Positions 27,107 through 36,673 of a stretch of 64,000 nucleotides of DNA are shown here, piece by piece. The notes under the pieces are model-generated. The model worked only from the letters and a program-made list of their open reading frames with translations. It was not told where the DNA came from and did no database searches. The position numbers were made by a program, and so were the translations under genes. The DNA comes from an uncultured Tolumonas sp. Its GTDB lineage: Bacteria > Pseudomonadota > Gammaproteobacteria > Enterobacterales > Aeromonadaceae. The stretch covers positions 761,001 to 825,000 of the forward strand of contig NZ_OY781371.1 of the NCBI RefSeq assembly GCF_963676665.1, written 5' to 3'. Position 1 is the first letter of the stretch. Each line of letters starts with the position of its first letter.

Positions 27107-28012
27107 CTAATAAGTAGTAGGGAAGTATTCTGGATCTGAAAAATATTTCACCAGCATGTCATATACGAGCCTGACTCTCGCAGGGACCGGGCCGCTTTGT
27201 GGACGATATAAAAATAAATCAAGTTCACCACTGTCTTCGAAAGCTTGTAAGACCGGAATCAAAAGCCCTTTTTTTATCGCCGGTGCGGCAGTGTAAACAG
27301 CAATTTGACCAAATCCGATCCCCGCACAAACGGCATCGAACTCAGTTTCTGAATCATCCGTGGTAAAAACAGGCCGAGCAGGGATGAGGTTTTGGTGATC
27401 AGAAAAAAACCAAGGCCAGACCTGTTTTTTATTCTTATCGAGTAATGCTGTTGTTGGTAAATGATGTAAATCTGTCGGAGTGGAGGGTATGCCACAGCGT
27501 TCAATGAGCGTAGGCGTTGCAACAACGACGTGTTTTACCTTACCAAAGGTTCTGGCAATAAAACGGGTATTAGTGAGGTAGGCACCGACACGAATACCAA
27601 TATCAATTTTTTCTTCAACAACATTGGTAAAGGTATCACTGGGTCTAAGATCAAAACTTATATCAGGATATTCGGCCGTTATTTTTCCTATAATTGGCAA
27701 AATAAATGTCCGGCAGATAACAAGAGGCGCCGTGATCCTAACAGACGGGTTTTCTTCTGTTGGTGGAGAAAACATATCATCCAGCATCCGAAGTGTTTCT
27801 AATGCTTTTTCATAAAACTGAGAACCAAAGGTAGATATCTGAATGTTTCTCGTACTACGTATAAATAATATCTCTCCAAGTTGAGACTCGAGTTCTTGAA
27901 TGCAACGAGTAACCACTTGTGGTGATACATTCATTTCTATGGCGGCATCCTTGAATGTTTTATGTTTAGCCGCAGAACAAAATAATTTCAGATAATCAAG
28001 ACGGTTAAGCAT
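27107..28012 (-). CDS. LysR-family transcriptional regulator
   Basis: 301 residues. The N-terminal winged helix reads LKLFCSAAKHKTFKDAAIEMNVSPQVVTRCIQELE, and the C-terminal domain has the two-lobed inducer-binding fold. GGA lies 6 bases before the ATG. It is divergent from an MFS exporter gene, and a 23-bp palindrome lies between them, the usual design for LysR control of its neighbour. The inducer is unknown. Confidence 0.92.
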   Translation of the reverse strand: MLNRLDYLKLFCSAAKHKTFKDAAIEMNVSPQVVTRCIQELESQLGEILFIRSTRNIQISTFGSQFYEKALETLRMLDDMFSPPTEENPSVRITAPLVICRTFILPIIGKITAEYPDISFDLRPSDTFTNVVEEKIDIGIRVGAYLTNTRFIARTFGKVKHVVVATPTLIERCGIPSTPTDLHHLPTTALLDKNKKQVWPWFFSDHQNLIPARPVFTTDDSETEFDAVCAGIGFGQIAVYTAAPAIKKGLLIPVLQAFEDSGELDLFLYRPQSGPVPARVRLVYDMLVKYFSDPEYFPTTY

Positions 28013-28131
28013 AGTTGATCCAAGAGAGTGTTGGTTTCTTAGTTTTTAGTGAGTATCACTACAAGTATTGTGTTCAAGGTAGCATAAATGTAGTTAAGTG
28101 GAATATATAACTCTGCTTATATTGGGAATTA

Positions 28132-28154
28132 ACTATTCCATTATATGGAATAGT
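28132..28154. promoter_or_regulatory. Palindromic operator candidate between lysR and MFS gene
   Basis: Perfect inverted repeat ACTATTCCAT-TAT-ATGGAATAGT with 10-bp arms, 119 bases before lysR and about 126 before the exporter. It contains the T-N11-A geometry of LysR boxes. No other strong repeat is seen in this divergent region. Confidence 0.55.
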
Positions 28155-28279
28155 AGATGAAGTAGGTTGAATATTACATTCCTAATATGTTTTCACAGTT
28201 TTTTTAAGTTTTGATTTGTTTTTTATTTAACAATAAATCAAACCTAGTGTTCATCTGCGATAATTTTCAGGAAAAACTT

Positions 28280-29497
28280 ATGCTTGGCGAATCTACTACT
28301 TCTACGGTTTCTGAAGAAAATACGGCAAATTGGGGCGCAGTCTATGCTATGTCTCTCTGCGTATTTGCACTAATTACATCTGAATTCTTACCTGTCAGTT
28401 TGCTAACCCCGATTGCGTCTGATTTGATGATGACTGAAGGCCAAGCTGGGCAGTCGATTACAGTTTCGGGAATTTTTGCTGTGGTCACTAGTCTCTATAT
28501 TGCGCTGTTGAGCAAAAATCAGGATCGCAAGATTGTCATGATATCGCTGACAGTACTCATGATCGTTTCAGGTAGCGTGATCACCTTTGCGCCCAATTAT
28601 TACGTATTGATGCTCGGTCGAGCGTTACTAGGCATTGTAATTGGCGGTTTTTGGTCTTTATCCACCGCAACGTTAATGCGTTTGTTACCTGCCAGTGAAT
28701 TACCAAAAGGTTTAGTCATATTAAATGCAGGCAATGCTCTGGCTGCTACGATTGCTGCTCCCGTTGGTAGTTTTCTTGGCGCGCATATTGGTTGGCGCGG
28801 CGCTTTTTTTTGCATTGTACCCATTGCGCTCATCTCGTTGATATGGCAATTAGTTAGTTTTCCAAGCATGCAAGCAGAACATCAAAAACCGTTATCATGG
28901 AACGTGTTTAATTTATTAGGCCGTCTTGAATTTTTAATTGGCATGCTTGCCGTACTCTTTTTGTTTATGGGACAATTTGCACTATTTACTTATTTACGCC
29001 CATTTCTTGAGACTGTTACCAACGTTAATGTGTCCCAACTCTCTGTGATCTTATTAGTGTTAGGTCTTAGCGGATTCATCGGGACTCTCTATATCGGAAA
29101 GCTGCTCAGAAAAATCTTGTTTCCGGTGTTAATTATATGGCCGTGCATATTGGCACTGACTGCTTTGGGTTTGATTCTTTTCGGAGCTCATCTTTATGGC
29201 AGTTCAATGCTGATTGCTATTTGGGGATTTATTGGTACATCGTCCAGTGTTGGTTGGTATGTCTGGCTGGCAAAAGTTGCTCCAAATGATTCAGAGCAGG
29301 GTGGTGGAATTTTAATTGCGATCATCCAACTGGCTATTACTTTAGGCGCAGGCGTTGGTGGTCTGTTGTATGACTCGCATGGTTATCAGGCCAGTTTTGG
29401 TTCTGCCGGAATATTATTGTTTATTAGTGCTGTATTTAGCTTTTATGCGGCACGGCTTAGATGTCGGGCGGAACATAACGAAAAAGAGCGAGAATGA
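28280..29497 (+). CDS. MFS exporter, NepI-like
   Basis: 405 residues from ATG 28280 with AGGA 8 bases upstream; the earlier in-frame start is not supported. About 12 membrane helices. ITSEFLPVSLLTPIASDL, GRALLGIVIGGFW and GSFLGAHIGWRG closely follow the E. coli NepI purine ribonucleoside efflux pump pattern (DHA1 drug/H+ antiporter group). It probably expels a small organic compound across the inner membrane in exchange for protons. It is controlled, by position, by the divergent LysR. Confidence 0.88.
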   Translation: MLGESTTSTVSEENTANWGAVYAMSLCVFALITSEFLPVSLLTPIASDLMMTEGQAGQSITVSGIFAVVTSLYIALLSKNQDRKIVMISLTVLMIVSGSVITFAPNYYVLMLGRALLGIVIGGFWSLSTATLMRLLPASELPKGLVILNAGNALAATIAAPVGSFLGAHIGWRGAFFCIVPIALISLIWQLVSFPSMQAEHQKPLSWNVFNLLGRLEFLIGMLAVLFLFMGQFALFTYLRPFLETVTNVNVSQLSVILLVLGLSGFIGTLYIGKLLRKILFPVLIIWPCILALTALGLILFGAHLYGSSMLIAIWGFIGTSSSVGWYVWLAKVAPNDSEQGGGILIAIIQLAITLGAGVGGLLYDSHGYQASFGSAGILLFISAVFSFYAARLRCRAEHNEKERE

Positions 29498-29674
29498 TGC
29501 TTTCACTAGTGACAGGGTAGTGAATAATGCTGTTTCAATTCGGGTTTTAAATGTTGTCTAATTATTACAATTCAATAACTGAAAGGATTATTTAGATTTG
29601 TAGATTTGATTATTCGTGAATTGTTTATCTCACTGCTCTTAGCTAATGACAATCACTGCACATCCTTGTGCAAT

Positions 29675-29701
29675 AAGAACTAACCAAAAGAGTTAGTTCT
29701 T
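29675..29701. terminator. Bidirectional terminator between MFS and SDR genes
   Basis: Perfect 10-bp stem AAGAACTAAC / GTTAGTTCTT with loop CAAAAGA, 13 bases after the end of the convergent SDR gene. It can serve both convergent transcripts. Confidence 0.7.
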
Positions 29702-29714
29702 AGATCATCAGCGA

Positions 29715-30458
29715 TCACCAAGGTACTTCTTCTTTTGTATCAAAATCCTCGAAGAATTTGCCTGTTGGGCCGTCTTCACCTATAAGTGCAAGGCTAATCG
29801 CTGTTTTGGCTCCTTCTGATATGGGACGGCCTCCGACTGCCCCTGGGACCAAGTCAGTATCAGTAAAATTAGGATTGGCGGCATTTACTTTGATGGCAGT
29901 ATCTTTCAGCTCCCAAGCAAGCTGAACAGTCAGCATGTTTATTGCCGCTTTTGACGTGTTGTAGCCAATCAATTTGGTTCCTGCAAATGCCCAGTCAGGG
30001 TCCTCATTTAATGTTATTGATCCAAGGCCACTTGAAATGTTCACGATACGAGCAGCAGGCGCATCTTTCAATAAAGGAAGCATTGCCTGAGTCACAGCCA
30101 ACGTACCGAAAAAGTTAGTATCAAACGTATTTTTAACGGTGTTTATACTGGTGGAGCTTGGTATTCCATCATTAGGATCAATAATGCCAGCATTGTTCAC
30201 TAAAATGTCCAAACGACCATCAATTAGTTTGATACTTTCTGCTGCTGAATAAATTGAATCATAGTTATTTAAATCAACCAGAATAAATTGAGCAGCAATA
30301 CCTTCATTCCTAAGTTTTTGAGCTGCTGCTTCTCCTCGATCAGCATTTCTTGCCCCGATATAAACTTTTATACCTTTACGGCCAAGTTTAGTCGCAATTT
30401 CAAAGCCAATGCCTTTGTTAGCACCCGTGATTAATGCAATTTTATTGGAATAAGACAT
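29715..30458 (-). CDS. Short-chain dehydrogenase/reductase (SDR)
   Basis: 247 residues. The cofactor motif TGANKGIG, then GARN with an Arg that favours NADPH, NNAG, Ser in NISSGLGS and the catalytic YNTSK are all present. It resembles plant- and bacterial-type carbonyl reductases of the SDR family. It is the last gene of the minus-strand group yqhD, DUF1330, quinone reductase and SDR, 58 bases after the reductase gene, so a role in carbonyl detoxification is likely by association. Confidence 0.9.
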   Translation of the reverse strand: MSYSNKIALITGANKGIGFEIATKLGRKGIKVYIGARNADRGEAAAQKLRNEGIAAQFILVDLNNYDSIYSAAESIKLIDGRLDILVNNAGIIDPNDGIPSSTSINTVKNTFDTNFFGTLAVTQAMLPLLKDAPAARIVNISSGLGSITLNEDPDWAFAGTKLIGYNTSKAAINMLTVQLAWELKDTAIKVNAANPNFTDTDLVPGAVGGRPISEGAKTAISLALIGEDGPTGKFFEDFDTKEEVPW

Positions 30459-30516
30459 GATAATTCTTTCGCTATCCAGAATTTAAAGTTTTTACGTATA
30501 GATGAATACGTGAATA

Positions 30517-31041
30517 TCAAGCCATTAAACGATTAATTAATAGCGTTTTAAATTCTGATAATTTACTGTCAGATGCACCCATTGCTTCATAGAAGGAGAG
30601 TGGTTCTAGATAACTCATTCCTACATATAATGCGCTGGCTTTCATTGGTGTAAGCACATCTTGCATGGTGCTTTGCACTAAGCCTGAAGAGGAATAGGTA
30701 AACTCAGTTGCGCCAGCAGTCGTCACCACAAGCATTTCTTTTCCTTTCAAGGCATTACCTTCAGGGCCAAACGCCCAGCCATATGCCCATACCGCATTCA
30801 GGTAAGCTTTGAGCATGGGTGTAAGGTTGAACCAATGGATTGGGAACATGAACACAATTCTGTCTTTTCCTTCACAGGCTGCTTGCTCTGCGATGACATT
30901 AATTTTGCTCATATCATTGCCGTAAAGAGACTCTAAATTTCTAACGGTGACATCAGATATATCTAATGATGCATTTTCCAGCGATTTAATGGCTGTTGAA
31001 TTATCTGGGTAAGGGTGTGAAACAATGACTAATGTTTTCAT
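30517..31041 (-). CDS. NAD(P)H-dependent flavin oxidoreductase, KefF/quinone reductase family
   Basis: 174 residues from ATG 31041 (GGA 7 bases upstream; a TTG four codons earlier is less likely). The flavodoxin-like fold is seen in MKTLVIVSHPYPDNS, FMFPIHWFNLTPMLKAYLN and GKEMLVVTTAGATEFTY. Relatives such as KefF and MdaB reduce quinones and other electrophiles using FMN or FAD. It lies between the DUF1330 and SDR genes in what looks like one operon led by yqhD. Confidence 0.9.
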   Translation of the reverse strand: MKTLVIVSHPYPDNSTAIKSLENASLDISDVTVRNLESLYGNDMSKINVIAEQAACEGKDRIVFMFPIHWFNLTPMLKAYLNAVWAYGWAFGPEGNALKGKEMLVVTTAGATEFTYSSSGLVQSTMQDVLTPMKASALYVGMSYLEPLSFYEAMGASDSKLSEFKTLLINRLMA

Positions 31042-31077
31042 AATAAAATCCAAATATTAAAAGTGAAATAACTGTTA

Positions 31078-31389
31078 TTAAATAGTTTCAGCAAGACCTT
31101 CGACTAACCATCCGTTCGCCTGTGCACCGGCATGGCGATATGAAATAATGGCTTGATAGCTGTCTGATGCGTACCAAGCTTTCGCTTTTTCCATATTATC
31201 GAAGCGAAGAACGACGATAATTCCTTGCGGTGCGTAGCCTTCAAATACTTCCAATTTACCGCCCTGAACAATTAATTTTCCACCGAAAGGCTTGTAGGTT
31301 TCTTCAACCTTTTCAATATAAGGTGCCAAGGCTTCTATATTTGTTATTTTTGAATCGAAAATAAAAAATGCTGGTTTTTGATTTTCCAT
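31078..31389 (-). CDS. DUF1330 family protein
   Basis: 103 residues from ATG 31389, with AGAGGTGG just upstream; the longer frame overlaps yqhD and is not needed. The ferredoxin-like DUF1330 pattern is visible: PAFFIFDSKI, YKPFGGKLIVQGGKLEVFEG, FDNMEKAKAWYASDSYQ. The function of this small stress-associated family is not known. It lies 16 bases after yqhD. Confidence 0.88.
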   Translation of the reverse strand: MENQKPAFFIFDSKITNIEALAPYIEKVEETYKPFGGKLIVQGGKLEVFEGYAPQGIIVVLRFDNMEKAKAWYASDSYQAIISYRHAGAQANGWLVEGLAETI

Positions 31390-31405
31390 ATTCCACCTCT
31401 TTTGA

Positions 31406-32566
31406 TTAAAGACTTGCTTCAAGAATAAGACGGCTGATTTCAGGCGTAATATCCTGATGTTCGCCAAGTTGGGTCATGCCATGTTGAGTTAATTGTTCAA
31501 TGATTGGATCGAGATCATGTGCAGTGATGCCATAATCAGACAGACGAGTTTTGACGCCTAACGCTTCAAAGAACTCACGGGTTTTCTGAATCGCTTGATC
31601 GATACAAATATCTTCATCACCATCGGTGATATTCCATACACGCTGGGCATATTGCAGTAGCTTAGCTCGTTTACTGTCACGGCGTAAATTCATGATGGCA
31701 GGCAAAACAATGGCGAGAGTTCGACCGTGATCAATTTCATGTAACGCAGTCAATTCGTGACCGATGAAATGGGAAGCCCAGTCTTGTGGAACACCGGCCC
31801 CAATAAGACCATTCAGTGCTTGTGTGGCTGTCCACATCAGGTTTGCACGGGAATCATAATCGGCAGGTTCGCTGACGACTTTCGGACCAATTTCAATCAA
31901 AGTCTGAAGAAGCCCTTCGGCATAACGATCTTGAACTCTGGCATCAACCGGGTAAGTTAAATATTGCTCTATCGTATGCACAAAAGCATCGACTACACCA
32001 TTTGCTAATTGACGAGCGGGCAACGTAAAAGTCTTTGTTGGGTCTAATACTGAAAACTGAGGAAAAACAAGAGGATTAGCTAATAAAGCTTTAGTCTTTG
32101 TTGAGCTGCGGGTAATAACAGCTGCGCTGTTCATCTCTGAGCCGGTTGCTGGCAGGGTTAAAACAACACCAAATGGTACGGCTTTAGTAATGTTACTTCC
32201 CCATGCTTCAAGAATTTGCCAGGTATCTTCACCTTCAAAGTGAGCCGCAGAAGCGACAAATTTAGTGCCATCAATGACGGAACCACCGCCGACTGCCAAT
32301 AGAAAATCAATGTTTTCTGCGCGAACCAACGTTACAGCGTTAGATAGTGTTTCAAACGTTGGGTTTGGTTCAATGCCACCAAACTCATGAACTTCTCGTT
32401 GTCCCAGCGCCTGACGGACTTCTGCCAGCGTACCTGTACGCTCTGCACTGGCTCCGCCATAAAGAATCAGAACACGCGCATGTTCAGGGATCAGCTCATT
32501 AATTTTTGCAACGGTATCCTTGCCAAAAACAATGCGAGTTGGATTGTAAAAATCAAAGTTAAACAT
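31406..32566 (-). CDS. yqhD: NADPH-dependent aldehyde reductase YqhD (iron-containing ADH family)
   Basis: 386 residues, matching E. coli YqhD (387). The N-terminal dinucleotide-binding region has LILYGGASAERTG and AVGGGSVIDGTKF; the metal site residues lie in NGVVDAFVHTIEQYLT (Asp and His) and HELTALHEIDHGRTLAIV (two His). YqhD reduces short aldehydes such as butanal, acrolein and malondialdehyde with NADPH. In E. coli it is controlled by the AraC-type YqhC; here the divergent neighbour is a LysR regulator instead. It is the first gene of a four-gene operon. Confidence 0.94.
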   Translation of the reverse strand: MFNFDFYNPTRIVFGKDTVAKINELIPEHARVLILYGGASAERTGTLAEVRQALGQREVHEFGGIEPNPTFETLSNAVTLVRAENIDFLLAVGGGSVIDGTKFVASAAHFEGEDTWQILEAWGSNITKAVPFGVVLTLPATGSEMNSAAVITRSSTKTKALLANPLVFPQFSVLDPTKTFTLPARQLANGVVDAFVHTIEQYLTYPVDARVQDRYAEGLLQTLIEIGPKVVSEPADYDSRANLMWTATQALNGLIGAGVPQDWASHFIGHELTALHEIDHGRTLAIVLPAIMNLRRDSKRAKLLQYAQRVWNITDGDEDICIDQAIQKTREFFEALGVKTRLSDYGITAHDLDPIIEQLTQHGMTQLGEHQDITPEISRLILEASL

Positions 32567-32690
32567 ATACGACTCCTACGGTGGTGGTATTGAGTTCATT
32601 GCCTAACAAGGATTAGCTGGAACTCAATTTGTAAGAGAAGTATGAATAAATTCACTTATAACTTTAATGGCACGCTTGGTTGAATTATCT

Positions 32691-32705
32691 GTAACCATAG
32701 GTTAC
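32691..32705. promoter_or_regulatory. Palindromic operator candidate between yqhD and lysR
   Basis: GTAACCATAGGTTAC, a perfect 6-3-6 inverted repeat, 86 bases before the LysR start and 125 before yqhD. Its size and central spacing fit a LysR-type T-N11-A box. Confidence 0.5.
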
Positions 32706-32790
32706 TAATAGTGTCGTGTATTTGAGTTGTCTTTTGCTCTATAGTTGGTTCGCTTAAATAAATATATAAAACAATATATTGGAGACAAAA

Positions 32791-33741
32791 ATGGAAGTAT
32801 CACAGCATGTAAGAGCCATACTTTCATTCGTTGAGGCTGCTGATGCCGGTAGTTTTTCGGAAGCAGCAAGAAAGCTTGGAATTAGTGCGGCCGCAGTCAG
32901 CAAAAATATTGCCGGGTTAGAACAAGTTTTGGGTGTTCGTTTGATGAATCGAACGACACGGAAAATCAGTCTCACCGAAGAGGGGAGCACATTTTTATTT
33001 CAATCTCGAATTGCACTAGAAGCATTAGAAAACGCCGTTGATAGCATTGTTGCAGGAAAAATGGAGACAAGTGGTCATGTGCGTATTTCAACGAGCGCAG
33101 CATTTGGACGTGAACAGTTGCTTCCTGCGCTTCCTGGATTAATGACTCGTTATCCTGGCTTATCTGTGGAGGCAGATTTTGATGATCGCGTCATAGATTT
33201 AATTAAAGATGGGTACGACATTGCGATCAGAGGTGGGCGCATTGTTGATTCTTCACTCATTACCAGACCCGTCTGCCGCTTAAATTCTGTACTCGTCGCA
33301 TCCCCTGAATACCTTGCACAAAACGGCGTTCCAAGCACTCGTGATGATTTGAAGAAGCACCGCCTTCTGGCAAGGCGATTCTTGGGAGGGCGAATCAGCC
33401 CGTGGGGTTTCAAAAGTTCAGATGGCAGTCTTTTTGTATTTGAACCTGACTTTGCTGCGATTACGCTTTCAGCGCCAGAGGCTTTAGCTCAGGCGGCTGC
33501 CTCTGGCTTAGGCATTGCTCAAGTCGGGGTTCATCATGCCTATAAATATCTGGTAGAAAATAAATTAAACGTGGTGCTCTTAGGGCAGCACGATCCAGGA
33601 AATTATGAGATGGTTATTCAATACCCTCATCGTTCATTGATTGCGCCTAGAGTAAAAGTGACCGTTGATTACTTACTAAAATATTTTGAAAAGGATGTTT
33701 CATTACATATTCCGTTGGATAAATTAAAAGCATATGAATAA
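32791..33741 (+). CDS. LysR-family transcriptional regulator
   Basis: 316 residues from ATG 32791, with GGAG 7 bases upstream. The winged helix is AGSFSEAARKLGISAAAVSK followed by the helix NIAGLEQVLGVRL. The effector domain is of the CrgA/DsdC-like subgroup (RISTSAAFGREQLLPALPGL). It is divergent from the yqhD operon and is its probable regulator. Such regulators often respond to reactive aldehydes or quinones, but nothing in the sequence shows the ligand. Confidence 0.92.
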   Translation: MEVSQHVRAILSFVEAADAGSFSEAARKLGISAAAVSKNIAGLEQVLGVRLMNRTTRKISLTEEGSTFLFQSRIALEALENAVDSIVAGKMETSGHVRISTSAAFGREQLLPALPGLMTRYPGLSVEADFDDRVIDLIKDGYDIAIRGGRIVDSSLITRPVCRLNSVLVASPEYLAQNGVPSTRDDLKKHRLLARRFLGGRISPWGFKSSDGSLFVFEPDFAAITLSAPEALAQAAASGLGIAQVGVHHAYKYLVENKLNVVLLGQHDPGNYEMVIQYPHRSLIAPRVKVTVDYLLKYFEKDVSLHIPLDKLKAYE

Positions 33742-33790
33742 CCATTAACTGCTATTGGTCAGAAAACCACTCCACACTAAACGTGATGCT

Positions 33791-34747
33791 TCATTCCGCT
33801 GTTTGCGCAGGAATACGTTGTTTTATTGTGAATGTTTTGATGACACCAAGCATCAGTGTAAAAACACCAATGATCGTTAATATTGGCGGATATTCCTGGC
33901 GTAACAAAAAGGCGTAAGCCAACCCAGCCAGTGTTTCAAACACAATCAATTGACCGACAAGAGAAGTCGGTAACCGCTGGCTGGCTTGGTTCCAGCAAAG
34001 CGTTCCTACCCATGAGCAGAGTAATCCGATAGCGAACATTAAACTGATAAACACCCATGGTCGAGGGCCGAATGGCATGTCGAATGATGATTGCGTTATG
34101 TGTAATTGCGCCCATATCAACCCATAACCTATGATGGCTAAAGGCAGTGTTGCTATTCCTTGCGCAGTAGCCCATGTGATAGGGCTTTTTGTCTTATTGA
34201 GGCGAAGCCAATTGGCATTTCGCATTGGATACCATGTCCAACATGCGACCGCCATGAATGCGAACAAAATACCCAGCAAGTAGGTTGGTAGGTCATATTT
34301 GGCGGTATTCCCCCTAAGCTCTGCCAGATTGACGCACCCTAAACCGATCAGGATCAATATTAACGATGGAAATAGCTGTTTCCAGGCAAACTGACCGTCT
34401 CGATGGCTGTAGTGAATATTAGAGAACACGGACACAACAACCGGCAGTATTCCTATGATCATAGAAGAGATCGGTGCTCCAACTTTCTGGATAGCACTTG
34501 ATAGACAGAAGTAATAAAGCAAGTTACCGATGGCGGCGAGTTTCAACGCCTCTAACCAGTCATTTTTACTCAACATCGATAACCGTTTTCTGTCTTGCCA
34601 CGCAATTGGTAAACAAATGAGCCCAAACGCCAAGTAGCGTCCTACCGACTGCAATGCAGCCGGATATTCTGGAATTAGCATTGGGCCGACAAAAATCAAG
34701 CCCCAAATTGCCCCTGCAACTAAGGCAAACAACACCCCGATCAACAT
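33791..34747 (-). CDS. DMT-superfamily transporter (EamA domains)
   Basis: 318 residues with about 10 membrane helices arranged as two EamA repeats; the first begins LIGVLFALVAGAIWGLIFV and the second covers LLGILFAFMAVACWTWYP onward. Members export amino acids, metabolites or drugs across the inner membrane. It lies 47 bases downstream of an AraC-type regulator on the same strand and is probably controlled by it. Confidence 0.88.
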   Translation of the reverse strand: MLIGVLFALVAGAIWGLIFVGPMLIPEYPAALQSVGRYLAFGLICLPIAWQDRKRLSMLSKNDWLEALKLAAIGNLLYYFCLSSAIQKVGAPISSMIIGILPVVVSVFSNIHYSHRDGQFAWKQLFPSLILILIGLGCVNLAELRGNTAKYDLPTYLLGILFAFMAVACWTWYPMRNANWLRLNKTKSPITWATAQGIATLPLAIIGYGLIWAQLHITQSSFDMPFGPRPWVFISLMFAIGLLCSWVGTLCWNQASQRLPTSLVGQLIVFETLAGLAYAFLLRQEYPPILTIIGVFTLMLGVIKTFTIKQRIPAQTAE

Positions 34748-34794
34748 CCAATAACCTTATCGTTTTCAATTCGTGGGAATGATCGTAGGAAAAT

Positions 34795-35652
34795 CTAGAA
34801 AGGAATTCTTGTACCAGATTGCGGTTTAGTTGGATAAATAGATTTCTGATATCTGGAAGGGGTAGTGCCATAACGGCGTGTAAATGCTTTTATCAAATGT
34901 GATTGATCCGTTAAGCCGGTGTCTGCGGCAACGGTGGCAGAAGGGATCCCCAATGCGAGTAACTGCTTTGCTTTGAAAAGTCGATAAGCCATCAGCAGTT
35001 GCTGTGGTGTCACATGAAATTGCATCACAAACTGTCGTAAAAAATGATACTGGCTTAAATTAACCAGCGATGCGAGTTCAGGCAACGTGATCTGTTTACT
35101 GAGATTGTCACGCAGGTACTCTTTCACTATGTCGAACCGGTGCTTTGGTTCATGAGCCGTTCGCTTGCTCGTAGAAATATACGGCAGGATCTGTGAAATC
35201 AGGGTCATCAATAGACAATCGATAGTCAATGCATCATCAGATTGCCAAATTTGATTTAGAAGAATAGAAACCGCGTTAGCTTTTTTCTGATCATACTGAA
35301 GCACTTCAGGAAACCATAAATCACGTAGTCCAGAGATGTTTTCTAATGACGCTTGATTGATGTATATCATTTGGTAGCGCCAGCCATTGTCAGTTTCAGC
35401 CTGGCCGGTATGAAGTTCATCAGGATCCATCAGCACTAAGGCATCCGTGGATGCGATATGTTCTGAGCCTCGATAACGAAACCGTTCAGCACCCTGAATA
35501 ATGGTGCCGATCCCGAATGCTTCATGGGTATGCGGTTCAAAAGTATGTTTTTCAATATGAGCGCGGTAAAGTTCGATCGAGGAACGGTTAGCCAGCATAC
35601 GAAATTGGGCTTGGTCCTTTTTAGACTCAAAAATATCAGGTACACCTTGCAT
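34795..35652 (-). CDS. AraC-family transcriptional regulator
   Basis: 285 residues. The N-terminal cupin-like sensing domain (HTHEAFGIGTIIQGAERFRYRG) is followed by the paired helix-turn-helix of AraC proteins (ITLPELASLVNLSQYHFLRQ and TGLTDQSHLIKAFTRRYG). It precedes the DMT transporter on the same strand, a common arrangement for a regulator and the exporter it controls. The ligand is unknown. Confidence 0.92.
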   Translation of the reverse strand: MQGVPDIFESKKDQAQFRMLANRSSIELYRAHIEKHTFEPHTHEAFGIGTIIQGAERFRYRGSEHIASTDALVLMDPDELHTGQAETDNGWRYQMIYINQASLENISGLRDLWFPEVLQYDQKKANAVSILLNQIWQSDDALTIDCLLMTLISQILPYISTSKRTAHEPKHRFDIVKEYLRDNLSKQITLPELASLVNLSQYHFLRQFVMQFHVTPQQLLMAYRLFKAKQLLALGIPSATVAADTGLTDQSHLIKAFTRRYGTTPSRYQKSIYPTKPQSGTRIPF

Positions 35653-35800
35653 GACGAAACCATCGCATAATTTGGGCTATACACCCATCATAATTCAGAG
35701 ATCAAATCGGACGAATGAGTTGTGTGATAATAATACTTGAATATCATTTTGACTCATCGGTTGAACGGGTTTTTATTGTTCCAGCCTTGCAGGCTGAAAA

Positions 35801-36673
35801 TTACCCATTTGCTTCGTGGTTTGTCGATGAGTTTGCAGTGAGGAGGATCTCTTCCTGCTGATCACTCTTTGCTGCCACCTTGAGTGGATCAAACATAATT
35901 ATCTCTCCTGCAACACGTGTTGTTTGCTTCGCCTGAACTGCATTGACTATTTTTTCATTGATGCTCTGTAGATCAATTTCCAACTGTTCGATCTGAGTTA
36001 ATGCATATTCGTCGGTGTATCGCTGCCGCATTTTACGCATTTGCCAGTGGTCCGGCTTATTGATCAACATTTTGAATTGACGAAGATCAGCGCGAATTTC
36101 ATTCCGTTCACTTTTCAGGACATCAATCAGCGGTAAAGTAGCTGCGGTCACTTGGTAGTCTTGTTGTGCTAGTTCAATTTTCTTTTTCAGTACCTGGATT
36201 TGTTCCAATGGTGTACGCGGTATCCGTTTACCTGTTCGCTCCGGGCGTGTTGAGGCACTCGTTGTTTCATTTAGCTGTACAAGTTCCAATTCAAAAATCA
36301 GTACTTCTTGTTGTCTTATATAACGGCGAAGGCGGTCCAATTCGTTCATGCCTGGCCGTCCTGCATTGTCTTTTACTTTTGTTAACGCAATTGTAGCAAA
36401 GGGAACAGGCTCTACTCCTTCCGCTTTTTCTTGTTCTTGGTATTTCTTCAGTGCATTTTCAAAGTTTTTTAATGCGCGTTCGCGTTTTATCTTTATCGAT
36501 AGGGCTGGACGCCCCATTTTTCCTTTGGCGGTATCATATTGGAGGTGTTTTTCTTCCAAATCAGCATCACTGAGTCGCATGAGATTTTGATATTTCAAAA
36601 AAAGACGAGAAGTCAGAGAGCGAAGACGTTCCAATTCGGTTTGTTTTGGTCTTCCTGCGCCGTTCTTGCTCAT
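35801..36673 (-). CDS. Coiled-coil protein with three GRP (AT-hook-like) motifs
   Basis: 290 residues from ATG 36673, with AAGG 5 bases upstream. Three short motifs around Gly-Arg-Pro recur: GAGRPKQTELERLR near the N-terminus, KMGRPALSIKIKRER about 50 residues on, and NAGRPGMNELDRLRR further on. Each is followed by a charged helix. Gly-Arg-Pro is the core of AT-hook minor-groove binders. The remainder is long charged helix, likely coiled coil. I recognise no named family. It is divergent from the helicase gene at 37080 across 406 bases and may bind that AT-rich region (inference). Confidence 0.7.
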   Translation of the reverse strand: MSKNGAGRPKQTELERLRSLTSRLFLKYQNLMRLSDADLEEKHLQYDTAKGKMGRPALSIKIKRERALKNFENALKKYQEQEKAEGVEPVPFATIALTKVKDNAGRPGMNELDRLRRYIRQQEVLIFELELVQLNETTSASTRPERTGKRIPRTPLEQIQVLKKKIELAQQDYQVTAATLPLIDVLKSERNEIRADLRQFKMLINKPDHWQMRKMRQRYTDEYALTQIEQLEIDLQSINEKIVNAVQAKQTTRVAGEIIMFDPLKVAAKSDQQEEILLTANSSTNHEANG

